Assembly: GCA_023846275.1 (NCBI GenBank)
Contig: CM043870.1
Coordinates: 10,735,527-10,799,526, forward strand
DNA length: 64,000 bases
Source of the DNA: Vanilla planifolia
Taxonomy: Eukaryota > Streptophyta > Magnoliopsida > Asparagales > Orchidaceae
Reading direction: 5' to 3'
Positions 1 to 12,200 of this stretch are shown here, in pieces. The translations under genes and the position numbers were made by a program. Under the pieces are notes generated by a model. The model was not told the origin of the DNA and searched no databases. It saw only the letters and a program-made list of their open reading frames with translations. Every line of letters starts with the position of its first letter. The stretch's first letter is position 1.

Positions 1-2790
1 TAGTTAAAATTAAAGAAGCTCAATTTTAAATCAATCAAAATGAGGAGATGAGAAATGAACAAACTAAATTAATGAATATCTCTTGGATGCGATTGTAAAA
101 AAAGAAGTCTTTTGACATTAAAAGGCTTACATTAAACAACTCAAATGATAAATAAATATGAAATTTATACATATTATGAATAAGAATAAAAGAGCTAAAG
201 TGAATATTAGTAACATAAAAGACTCTACTGATAATTACATCTATCAAAAAGACAAAATTAATAAAGCTACAATTCAATGCCTTCAAAAGTTATTATCAAC
301 TTGAAATTCAAAGGATAATGAGAAGTTAATTGCATTCTTTTCTTGGTTAAAGATGGTATAAATTTGTTGATGAAGTTGTCACAATGGTGGAAGTTAAAGA
401 GATAACATTTTAGATGAATCAACATAATTCCCTGGTCCTGATGGTCATAATAGAAACTTTTTCATAAATTGCAAGGAAATATCGAGCACAAACCTGGCTC
501 TAATTCCATAAAATTAGAACCTTAAAATAGTCAATGACTTCATGCTAATTTGTTTATGAAACTTCACTAAGATGCTAGTTTCCAAAATGTTAGTGGATGG
601 ACTTTATAGAATTCTTCATAACCTCTTCTCTCCTAAGCAAGTAGGCTTTGTTAAGGGAAAGAGATTACTAATAACAACTTGCAAGCATAGAAATTGATTA
701 CATGTGGGAACAGTTACGTGATTAAGTTGGATGTTAAGAGTGTTTTTGATTGCCTATCATGGGAAATATGTAAGGTGCTTACAAAATTCAACTTTGCAAG
801 CAAATATAACTAAGTGATAAAAAAAATGTTCTTAGTAGCACCTAGATCTAATCATAAAACATGGCAAGCCAAACAGTTATGCTCGAGTCTCTTTAGGGCT
901 CAAGCAAAGGAATCCAATCTCATCCTTGCTCTTCATTCTTTTTAAGGAAGACTTCATCAAGGAATTAAATGAGCTCATTAAGTAAGGGATAGCACTTCAT
1001 TTTGCTCGACCTAAAAGTTGCCCAATTATAACTCATTTAAGCGATGCAAATAATATTATAATTTTTTAGGGGAGATTTAAGATCAATATCAACTATTCAT
1101 AAACTTTTTGCTACCTTTCAAAGTACATTAGACCTTCACATAAATCATTAAAAAAAGAAAAATCATTAGTAATAACAAAATGCATTTATGATAACTAAGA
1201 AAGCTCAGTTAATAGCTATGTTTTTTAACAAAAAAGATCCCATTAATTACTTAAGTTGCCCACTTTTTATAGGCAAAATAAAACTACATATATTCAACAT
1301 TGTTGGATTAAATCAATAAGAAGATAGGTTAGAAGAAAAAGTGATTAACTACAAGAGACATACTTACTCTTATGAAGCATGTCCTTATCTCAATACCTAT
1401 TTTCTCATTAATGATAGTTAATCCTCCTCTTAACATACTAAACAGGGTTGAGAAAATCATGAATGGTTTCTTTTTGGGTGACTAACAAAAAGTACAAGTG
1501 CCACTAGACCAATTGGGAAAAGTTATCCTTTCAACTAAAAAAATATATTAGAACTTAAAATACTTCAAGAGGTAATGTCTACATTCTTAACTAAACTCGA
1601 ATCAAGATTGCTTTCAAATAACTCATTATGGTCAAGCTACATGCATGCAAAATATATGAAATTAGGAAGGAAAGGTAACATATTGACACTTGAAAAATCA
1701 TGAAAAGGACAAAATAGATGATCTTAAATCATAATATATTCTTTAATTTGAAAGAAAATAGTTCTTATTACTAATAAAAATTTCAGCATTTAATTTTCCT
1801 AAGAAGCAATTAGAAGTAAAGGCCTAATTATTAAGTCAAGGTAGAATATATGGAATTCTAAATGTCCATTAATAATATTAATTTTATTGTGGAGAATGTT
1901 CAATAAAGTACTACCATTTCTTGAGTATTTAAGGAAGCTCAATTTTTAGATGAAACTATCATTTGTGAGCTATGTAAATGCAAGTATGGTTTATCATTGT
2001 TAGTGATTTTCACATTTAAGAAGTGAAGATAAGTACAATAACTAATATAATATTTCATTAGTAGAACCAGGGAAATAATTAGTCAACAAAAGGAGAAGTC
2101 ATTCTCAACCTTCCTCTTATTATATTTTGGAACATATGAAATGCCAAAAACCTAAAATTCCATGACAAATTTAATCAACTATTAAATATCATCATTAGCA
2201 ACATCATCTTAAACAAATACAACATTTTTAATTGCTTTCCACTCACAAAAGTGTCCTAAGAAGATCTTCAATTGGCTTAGCTTAGTTTAGTCACTCCATA
2301 TTAAATTTTGACATAAAAAAGTTATGAAGTTGTGAAATGGTGCCCTCCTCTAAATCAAAAACTCAAGCTAAATATTGATGGTTTCATGAATGACCACAAT
2401 AGGTGAGCTAGCAATGGTGAAATTCTTCATAATCATAGAAGCCAAATAGTAGAAGCCTTTTCTTACTTTGTTGGTAGCAAATCATCATTAGAAGTAAAAG
2501 GATTGTCTGTACTCCTTGGTCTACAAATGTGCAATAGTAGAAACAATCATAATCTTGTGATCAAAATTAACCATAAAATAATCATTAAAATGGTGGAAGG
2601 CTAGATAAACATTCCTTAGAATCTAGCTAGCATTATCTATTAAAAACAATCATGAGGTGGGCATATCAATAGTTCATTGGATTAACATTCACAAAGATGG
2701 CAATGAAGTGGAGCTACCTCTCTAAAACTATACCAAAATATACAAAATCAAGCACTTGGGATCCAAAAAATATTTTCAGGTTATGTAGGG
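1..2790 (+). mobile_element. Decayed LINE (L1-type, with RNase H), partial
   Basis: Plus-strand translation, with many frame changes, gives non-LTR reverse transcriptase pieces. Around 620-660 there is a KQVGFVKGKR block, matching the family's 'QTGFVKGR'. Around 719-800 there is VIKLDVKSVFDCLSWEICKV, the palm A region. At about 1,022-1,060 the peptide THLSDANNIIIF looks like a decayed form of the family's LSYADDI catalytic motif. From about 2,330 to 2,600 VKWCPPLNQKLKLNIDGF and later residues resemble the RNase H domain that plant L1 LINEs carry at the C-terminus. No frame stays open beyond about 80 codons, so this is a dead copy. Its 5' part lies outside the window. Confidence 0.75.
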
Positions 2791-4320
2791 CTCTAGCCAA
2801 ACTAGATGAAGAGTAAATCCTATACATTCAAATATCTTACACAGTATGAAGCATCATCTTAGATGATTAGCCTTGATAATATGCAAAAAAATTAGAGTTT
2901 TCCTTTATGATTGAATCTTTTGAATAGTATGATAATTGTCATCATACTATGTAAAGCATCTATTGGTCACAATATTTTGGAGTCATACCAAGATGTTTCA
3001 TTTTGCCTTAACATCAACCAATTACACCGAATATGCATAACAAAACAACAATTGTATTACCTTCCATGATTTCTCAAAATTTTGGTTGAGTATGATAAAA
3101 GAATTAGGAGCCAACTCATCACACATCTATGAAAAAGATCAGTCAATGAATCAAACAAGTTTACCCAACAATGGACATTACTATTCAAATAAGGGCTTCA
3201 TTATATAATTTTAAAATTCATAGCAAATGCATTAGACAAAAATAACTTGCCTCCAATTATATTATTCATCATTGGGCATCATTCTATCAAGATGGTGCTT
3301 CTAAGTTTTGCATCAAATATACACACTTTCTATGGTTAGTATTCTTCATCTCACATCTACATCATACCAATATATTTGCCCTCAGCTCTCTATTAGACAA
3401 ATAAAATAATGAGAGTTAAGTCTATGCTATTGTACTATGGCTACTATGCAACCTCCTTCATCAAGCATGTACATCTCTTCAAACCAAGTATTGTTCAATT
3501 TGATGCACCTTTATACTTCAACGTTGGTTCTTGGCTCAACATTAGATAAGTAAACAAGCTAACTAGAAGTTAGCACAATCATACATCCAAAATGATGCAT
3601 CAAAATGCATCAAATCAATACATCATCCAAATTTTATAATGGTATAATGAAAACTTATGATGCTTATAACACTCTATATCAAACTAAAATGTTGAGAACA
3701 AGTGGGTACTATTGAGATCTCTTGAGGAAATGGGTTATTATTGGTTTAAATTCTAAATAGATAAGTAAAGTTTGGTCAACCATTAGTTTAGGCTTTAAGT
3801 CATAGTTTAAAATAAGGAAAATCCTAAGAGAAGGTCCTAGAATTGGATCGAGAACCCTAGCTCTTGGTGATCCCATGTGCATGTTATGATTAAGACAATG
3901 AGTTAATGAAGAGCTTAGTTAAAAGTTGGAGAGCTTAAATTTGTCCATGGTAGCATGGTCAAGCTACTAGTTCTTCTTATGACGTTAATTGAACCCTATG
4001 AATGGGCTGGTTTATTTGGGTAAGACACAAAATAATCTTATTTAGTCTCTTAGGCCATAATTTGATACCTTAGATGGTAGTCCAGGAGATGCATGTGGTT
4101 TAAATAAACCTTTAAGATGGGTGTAATGGTATGTTTTTTATGACACATAAGATTCATTAGTGGAACTCATATAACTCTAGACTTATAAAATTATCTATAC
4201 ATTAAAAATGTACCTAAGGGTAATACTATGAATGTAAAATTGAGTGGGAGCTCTACGATAGTCCAAATAGACAAGGTGATCTTAGATAGAATTTTAGATA
4301 AGGCTAAAGGCATAACTAGT
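2790..4320. other. AT-rich intergenic DNA, no gene seen
   Basis: No reading frame with recognisable similarity or coding-like composition was found on either strand. The stretch lies downstream of the decayed LINE and is probably old repeat debris. Confidence 0.5.
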
Positions 4321-4324
4321 AATT

Positions 4325-4625
4325 GATTATTATCCAAACATGGTATGGTGCCCTTGATAAATGAGTTAATTTTTAGAGGAAACCTTAAGGTACCATAGAT
4401 ATATGAGTTAGTGTTTAGAGAAAACCCTAGAGTACCCTAGCTAGATAGGTCAAATTTCAAAGAAAACCCTAGGATGCTCTAGATAGACAAGTTATGATTC
4501 AGAGAAAACCCTAGATAAACCTAAATAGATGAGTTAGGTTTAAAAGAAACCTTAGGATACCCTAAATAAAGGGGTTATGGTTTAGAGAAAACCCTAGAGT
4601 ATCTAAATGGCTAAGTCATAATATG
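4325..4625. repeat. Degenerate tandem repeat, unit about 55-60 bp
   Basis: The phrase 'agagaaaaccctag' or a close variant recurs about five to six times, each time after a 'gata-gag/caagtta' segment. This gives a head-to-tail array of roughly 55-60 bp units that differ by substitutions and small indels. The AAACCCTA core resembles a plant telomere unit, but the spacing shows it is part of a longer minisatellite unit and not a telomeric array. Confidence 0.7.
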
Positions 4626-4859
4626 AAGAAAACTATATAACACCCTATATAATAGATAAGAACCATAAAAAATTAATTAAGGGTTGTAAGGAAAACATAG
4701 GAATACTCAAATAGTAGACATTAGTGGGTTGGATCAATGAAAATTTGCAAGCAAGAAGGTCTTGCTAAAGTTTAAGCTTTAAGAAATAGTGGACCCCAAG
4801 TTTGGGACCCTAAAGTCTTAATTAGAAGGTCAAATATAAAAACTCCCATTGGTTAAGGA

Positions 4860-5350
4860 GGTAACTATTTTGTACGATTAGATGACCTTATAGAAGAAGT
4901 GCCAAATCATATGATAAGAGACTCTATTATGATTGTGCACTACTTCCTCAATAAAGAGATAACCATTTCTTATGATTGATTAAGCCTATGGGAGGAGTGT
5001 TAGATCATGTGGTAAGAGACTCTTGGTGTGGCCAAATGCCACCTACACATGACCCTCAAGAGGGGAACATTAGATATATGCTAAAGTATATAGTAAGAAG
5101 TATTGCATACATATTGAGGACTCTTAGTGGCTCATAGAGCACTTACACATGGTTGGGTGTGCTCAATCAAGTGTAAGATAGGAGTGTTAAAGTATTACAT
5201 GCTTATTAAGCACTCTTGGAGACCCATAAGGTAGTTCCACATGGTTGGATGTGCACAAACAAGTGATAAGATAAGAGTATCAAATCTTATTCCATGGTTA
5301 TTATGGGTTGGAGGGAGTTATAGATTACTAGTAGGCCTCTGAGTATCTTA
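4860..5350. repeat. Imperfect repeats of about 110-150 bp
   Basis: The phrases 'catatgataagagactct' and 'catgtggtaagagactct' recur, as do 'acacatggttgggtgtgctcaa' style blocks ('cacatggttggatgtgcacaa') and 'gaggactcttagtgg'. The copies are spaced about 100-150 bp apart. This looks like subrepeats inside an old LTR or untranslated region of a retrotransposon. The family cannot be fixed by eye. Confidence 0.5.
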
Positions 5351-8300
5351 TTTGTTACATCATAATCTCATACATTAATATAGTTTTAAACTTGGTAGAT
5401 TGACACACATTTATATGACATCATTAATCATGTGTTTGATTATATACTACTTATACTAATTTGTTATAGTATTTTATCACAATATTTTTATTTTTATAAC
5501 ATAAATTGAGGATTCTCTATTAAGCTCTAGTTTACTCCCCCTTATTTCTACATGTAGGATCAAGGAGATAAAAGTTTTTTTATGAGCCAAAGATTATGTA
5601 TGTCTTATTGATCATCTAGAACTTCATAAATTCTATATGCATCTTTTATTTTTAGTAGTAGCAATATTTTTCTTATGACTATAATAATGTAATTTGATGG
5701 GCATTGGGTTGTATCAAGTTATATAATTTGGACTTTAATATTTCATATTTTTATTATCTTTATTAGGGGACTTAGAATTATTGATTTTATGAGCTTTAAT
5801 GATTTTGAGCTTGTGGATATGTATGGTTTAATTTATAAGTTGCATTACACGATGTATATGCTAGTGTATTTTGATAAGTTTTCTTAGCATAGGGTCAGCT
5901 AGTCCATAAATCAATTGGGTGACTATTTGGTAAAGAGGCACATTTCATTGTGAGTGGCATACTACAAACATGATCAAATTAAGGGATCACAATTCTCAGT
6001 TTGAATATCAAGCTTGAGGAGTCATAGGGTAGCTAGCTAAGTGCATTAACTATATATTGGTTTTATTGCATAAGGAGTTTAAAAAACGTTTTGCAAAATT
6101 CTTGGTGTGAAAAAATTTCAAGGGATGAAATGATTAATTTATAAATTTGTAATGAGATCAACTAATTATTTTGTTTTTTCACTTCCTTTTATATTATAAA
6201 ATCAAAAGGATCATACTAAAATACTACTCAATGTATAAAACATTAAGAACATTAGCATATCCTATAATAGCACTCATTTTTACCCCAAATAAGATATGAA
6301 AAACATTGCAATCAAGCCAATAGAATGGTGATCAAGTATGATTAGATTTCATAAATTTAAGCTCTTAAAATATGTTATTTATAAATAAAAAATATATTAA
6401 AATAATGATTAAATTTTGCAAGCTTTTGTTTGGCAAGCTGCTGTAAGTTTTCGATACCATAATTTTAAATATTGTTAAATTTAATATTTTAGCATATAAT
6501 GGAATATACTTTTTAAGATTAGTTTAATGACATTAAGTTTATAATTTTGAATGATTAATTAATTATTATTTTTAAAAATTTCATGATATAACAAGAGTTT
6601 TGGGCCATTCTAAAGAATATCCTAAGAAAAACAAACATTTTCCAATGGAGTAGTAGCTCTTCCCAAACTTCTTTCTGACATTAAGGTCAAATGATTGGAG
6701 CCCAACAAGCAATCTTTCGTGGTAAGGTCACATGCATTACAAGCTCCAAATTAGGATTTTCCAAACTTGTCTCTAGATTCATTGAGAAGTCCTCAATGTT
6801 CTTTTCAGAAGGTTTGTTTATTGATACCCTGGCAGAGGCCCCTAGTAGAAGGTTGACTAACCTGGCTCTTCAATTGATGATCTACTTCTCCCACTTAGTT
6901 GCACCTTTGAGATGCAGATGCTCATGCTTTGATTTAAAAGCCCTAGCTAATGATGTATCCCTAGTTAGATTAGAGTATTTAATTCCTCTTTCCTTCAATT
7001 CAATTTGAACCCATTTGTAGTTTCAATGTTTGTGCTGAGGATAGATTTATAATTTCATAAATTTTAGCATAAGTCTAAGACATTGGTAGAAGATAGATTT
7101 GCAAAGTTGTACTAAAGATATATTTGTAATTTCATAATTTTGATGTAGGTATAATTGATTTTGTAGAGGATAGATTTTAAATAAGGAAATGCTAAGGGTA
7201 TTTATATAAAGGAGTAAGCTAGATATATTTATGCATTATTTATATAAATAAGATAAAGGAAATGTATTTGGCACCAACTTTTGTAAATCTTAGAATTTAT
7301 ATTAATTATAGATAAATAACATAATGATGATAGTTTAAATAACCATAAGCCATCAATAACTTGTAATTAAATACCTATAGTGCCTTCATAGATGGATTCC
7401 TAGAAAAATTCTTCCTTCTATCAGCTATGTAAAGTTTAAGTACTCCAATAAGTAGTTGGCTATTGAGAAGCTGAGGGCATACCTTGAGATTCTTTAAGAA
7501 GAAGGAGGAGAGAGTGAGAGAGAGAGAGAAATAAGAGGAACTTAATTCTATCAATGGGAATCATGGTTCTATTGAGTTCATCGTAAGAATAAGAGAATGA
7601 CAATTGGGTGCTCGAGGATAGAAGAGAAAGAATTAGAGGTCTTGACTAGTTTGAGGAGCAGAGTCATACTGGACAAAGATTAAACTATGGATCAAGCCAA
7701 GCACACATGCACATGAAACCAATTACAACTGGTCACTGGTTTAGCAAACCAACAACGAATCAATTTGGGATCAACACCCTATCATGATAGGAGAGTGAGG
7801 GAGAGAGAAAATCAAGGAAATGAGAAGAAAGCAAATAAATAATTTAATAATTGAAAAATATGATTAAAATAAAATACAATAAAATATAAGAAAATAAATT
7901 AAAAATAATTTAAAATATAATAAGATAATAATATAATATAAAAATATAAAAAATGGAAAAATTTTGTGAAAAACATAAGATGGGAAGATGAAAGTGTTTA
8001 GGAAGCTTATAATGAATAATGTTAATGATATAGTGTAATAATTTGCATGAGATAAAGTATAGTTAGAAACAAAAATATTAGGTATTTAATAAGAGAATTA
8101 ATTCATAAAGTGCAAATATTTTACAGTAAGAAGTCAAAGAAGACCAAGGATATTCTATGTTTAGATTCAAATAAGTAAACCTGGTAACTATGATATAAAC
8201 ATGATAATAAATTAATTTTTTATTTATAAGCTATATATTTTTCTTTTTATTTTTTGATAACTTTTGATGTCATATGTTATACTATATTTGGTATATTTCT

Positions 8301-8600
8301 TTGGTTTATTATGGCATTCTTTCGTTAATAACATGGCCTTTTTATTGGCTTTGGTTGCATTGGTAATGTTATACTAATGTTATCATAAGTTTCTTTTCTC
8401 ATGATATGAAATTAGAATAAAATAAACTACAAAATATAAAAATATTTAATATTGGTTATGACATGATTGTACATAGTTATATAATGGGACAATTATACAT
8501 ACATTTCATATTAAATATCTAGCATGCCTAGTTACAAATAAAAGAAAGGGGATGAAATACTTGATATACCATTAAATACATTATTTTCATTTATTCTTGG
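5350..8600. other. AT-rich intergenic DNA, no gene seen
   Basis: No convincing gene is seen. A T/C-rich stretch near 5,520-5,580 (ending in a 'ctacatgtaggatcaagg' block) resembles the region before the 3' LTR of some plant Ty3 elements, which is a weak hint of an old copy. A 105-codon open frame at 6,691-7,008 (+) has no recognisable domain and no gene context. Confidence 0.45.
7506..7530. repeat. (GA)n microsatellite
   Basis: A short, nearly pure GA dinucleotide run lies in purine-rich DNA. Confidence 0.8.
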
Positions 8601-8609
8601 ACTATATTA

Positions 8610-8930
8610 TGTCCTCATATGATATAAGGCAAAAACTATCCAACTATATTTGCATCTTCATGGTATAAGATTAGGACAATCCAACTATATCTACATGATA
8701 TAAAGCGAGGATAACTCGTCTATATCTACATGAAACAAAGTGAAGAAAGCTCATCTATATCTACATGATATAGGCAAAGACAGCTCATTTATATAAACAA
8801 GATACAAGGTGAGCGGAACTTGTTTATATCTACATAATATCAGGTAAGGAAAGCTTATGTATATCTACATAATATAGAGTCAAGATACCCTGTTTACATT
8901 TATATAATATCAAGTAAAAATTTCTTATTT
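8610..8930. repeat. Tandem repeat, unit about 45 bp
   Basis: The block 'tatatctacatgatata' with a following 'aaggcaaggaaagctcat' type segment is repeated about seven times head to tail, at intervals of roughly 42-50 bp. Copies are diverged (variants such as 'tatatctacataatat' and 'tttatataatatcaag'). This is a degenerate minisatellite just upstream of a copia-type LTR. Confidence 0.75.
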
Positions 8931-9432
8931 ATACATCAATTGAGGATATCCTTCTATGAGCTCTATGATAATGGCATTATCTTTAGAAGATAATGATTTA
9001 AATAGGTGAAATTAGGATATATTTAAAGTTTTTGGAAATGACATAAATAGAAAATAATATAATTATTTGCATGTCCATGTTTTATTCTATTATTCAATTG
9101 TTGTGGATTACTGCATTATTATTTTAGTATGATTTCAATCAATTATACCATGTTTTTATTTTGTTATCATATTAGTTTATATACTAAGCCCTTTAAAATC
9201 TCATTAGTATTTAATCATAGATAATATATTCACTATATTAAGAGATAAGCATATAAATAGTATGGATGAGGATGTTGCTTATTAGTTGAGATAATGGATA
9301 GTTTGATATGAGATGAAATTTGTGATATTTTTTAAATAATAGTACTAGACTTACATGACTAGCAACTTTATTATTGTTGCATAGCTATGGTTTATTTGAA
9401 ATTTTTTATGTTGTTGTATCTATTATTTATTG

Positions 9433-11410
9433 CAACATTGATTTGATGACAACAAAATCATTACATTTTGTTTATTAATATTTTTCATAAGTGTTTATTT
9501 CAGATCATGCATCTTAAGAGCAACTATACTAATTATGTGAAGAGCTTAATCATGTGACTTAAGGAGATTAATAAGGGTGCTTGTGTGTTAACCACAACTA
9601 GACTAAGAAAAAGACAAGCTCGAGCATCACAAGGAGAAGATTTTTATTGAATTTCTTTATTTTTGTAATTAGAATGAAAAAATCTATAATGCATTACTTT
9701 GCTAAACTTAGGATTTCTTAATGCATGCATTTCATCTTATTGTGTATATATTAGATATCTTAAAATATTATATTCATAGTGAATTACATCATGTGTTAAG
9801 GTTAAATTAAGTAAAATTTGAAATGTGAATTAGTTGAGTGAGGATTTCATTATTAGTGCTACTTGTACTTGTATGATCTCACCTTTTTGCATTAGCGCTA
9901 GCCATTTTATAGGATTAGATAGAGCAATAATCATAGGTTGTCTTATAATATATTTCATAAGTTACACTATTTGCACTATTATACTAACCTTATGATACTA
10001 GATGTTAATAGTTTACCCAAGAGGTGGTTGTTAAGGTTTAGAATTACTAATATTAGTGTAGTGTGATATTGTATTTCATATTTATATAATCTATTCATTT
10101 GGAAGATTAGAAAAAAATTTTTGAATGAGAAATGTGAATTAAGTTTGTAAGAGGTGAGGCTAATAGATTTCATATAATGTGATGGTCATCATCATCTTTA
10201 TTTGACATTATTATCAAAGTGAGTACAATCCATTATTATACTAATATGATCTATTATGGTACCTAAGATATTGATAATGGGTATTTTTATCATAAGAGTA
10301 CAATCCATTATTATACTAATATAATCTATTATGATCAGAGAGAATAAGCTTGTCATAGGACCTATTGTAGCATATAATTATGCATCATACAATATTTTTT
10401 CAATAGCTTTGAGTTTAGTTGTTGCATAGTTTTATTCCAATTATACCATTATATATCCTCATCATATCTGTACAATCGATTTGCATAAAGAAAATTAACT
10501 ATTCAATGGTAGTGATTACTTAAACAATGTTGTCAATGGGCTCATTATATATGTATAATCCCTTAGATAGTATAATATAATTAGTTTATAATGTAAATAA
10601 TGTTTAGTTTGACTAGTTCCTAAGAGTACCATTAAAAGGTTTTGGAGCTAGAGTATAGGAAGAGTTATTTAAGGGTATCCAAACATGAAAGATAAACCTA
10701 AAGCTAAATTTGATTATTTTTATGAAAGAGCTTGATTGGATTCATTATTTCTAAGAAGAGAAAAGTGGAAGGTAATGAAAGTCATCTTAGAACACTCATC
10801 ATAGTTTTTCATTCCATCCTTAAGCTTGGTTACACTTTGTTATTTCAAGTTATATATAGTATAAGCAATGAGCTTCATTGAATATCTTATATTTATTTAA
10901 GTAGTATGCCTCTTGCTTAATTATTAATTGATTATAGGAATGATTATATTGAGCTTCTACAGAGTTCACTTGTTCTATTATTGAAATTTTACTTGTTTAT
11001 TTATTGGCTTTTATTAAGCCAATTATACACTATTATTAAGCTAGAATGTTGGCTTTTGATAAGCAAGTTTTAATCTTTTATTAACCTAATATTATAAGTT
11101 ATTATTAAGCTAATATTATGGACTTTTATTAAACCAATTTTGTAGGCTTTTATTAAGCTAGTATGCCTAGCCTTTTAAACAAGAGTAGATTAAGATCCAA
11201 GTTTAGATTAAACTACTTGAAACTTTTTATATATTTTATTTTATTTATACTACAACACAATAAGTTTTGCAATCTTAACAACAAACATGTGTTTTAATAG
11301 CTAACAAGATTACTTATAAGTCTTTTGATGCAAAGCAAATTGAATTATTAAGTTGGCTTGATTTTGTAAATTTCCATAGTTCACTCCCTCCAAACTCTTG
11401 TGGACATCGT
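9433..11410 (+). mobile_element. Old Ty1/copia-type (SIRE/Maximus-like) long LTR
   Basis: This block is similar along its length to the blocks at 47.13-49.01 kb and 54.11-59.44 kb. All open with a 'ttgatgacaacaaaatcatt' like segment, share mid blocks with 'cttgtcataggacctattgtagcatat', and end with 'aagccaataagatta...cataattcac' like segments. The block at 47 kb is followed by a primer-site-like sequence and a copia gag remnant, which identifies the family. The copies are strongly diverged, so the insertion is old. No internal coding region adjoins this copy that I could recognise, so it may be a solo LTR. Confidence 0.6.
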
Positions 11411-12200
11411 GCTCCTTCTGATTCAATAGATCTTACCTTTTTACTATAATAGTTTATTTTTTGTAATTTATATTATATTATTAACTTGAGATAGTACAAG
11501 TCAACAAATGGGCATAAGTGATGTCTCCCATAATAACAATCTTATATTATGTGTAGACCATGATAAATGGTTTTGCAATATCTAATTTGATTACATGTGC
11601 AAGTTGCTTTTTCTCTGTTTATGAGCCTTTTCAATGTGACTTATGTTGATCATCGATCATACTAGTTTGATGATTTGGAGCAAGTCTAGATGTAATAAAG
11701 TGATCACCCTATATTGGATGTATGTAGATGTTTTTGTCCAATGCTAGCAATATTACCATTTTGTATATCGATGATGAAGCATAAAAATGATTGGTGTCGA
11801 TTGCATATCATAGTAGAGTAAAATGACCACCATTCATGTCTAAGAGCACGATTAGATACATAGCACCTTATTAACAACAATCTGAGATGTAAAAGGAGTG
11901 TAACTATCCAAGGAACCAAAGATCCATTTCTAATATGGGTAGTTTAAGTATGATATTTGGAGTAAAGCAAAACATCACTATATGATCTAGTAAAATATAA
12001 ATAATGTCAGCCACATTTCGTATGAGATTGATGTAATTCCATTGCAAACTAAAGCGCCACTTTTGTGAATAGTGTCTTGGAAGTTCTTTACATCCAAATA
12101 CGATCTTTTGACATAATAATTTGAATTAATTAAAGCCATAACGTAGAATACTAGAACCTAAAACAATAGAAGGTATGATAATGAAATATGTTTTAAACAT
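11410..12200. other. Intergenic DNA, no gene seen
   Basis: This lies between the copia-type LTR and the 3' end of the minus-strand LINE. A 71-codon minus-strand frame at 11,704-11,919 has no recognisable motif. Part of the stretch may be LINE 3' untranslated DNA. Confidence 0.4.

Noticed and set aside
4325-4625. Interstitial telomere array
   Set aside because: The AAACCCTA words are spaced about 55-60 bp apart and are not contiguous 7-bp repeats.
6691-7008. 105-codon plus-strand frame
   Set aside because: No recognisable domain, no neighbouring exon, no promoter sign, and it sits among decayed repeats.
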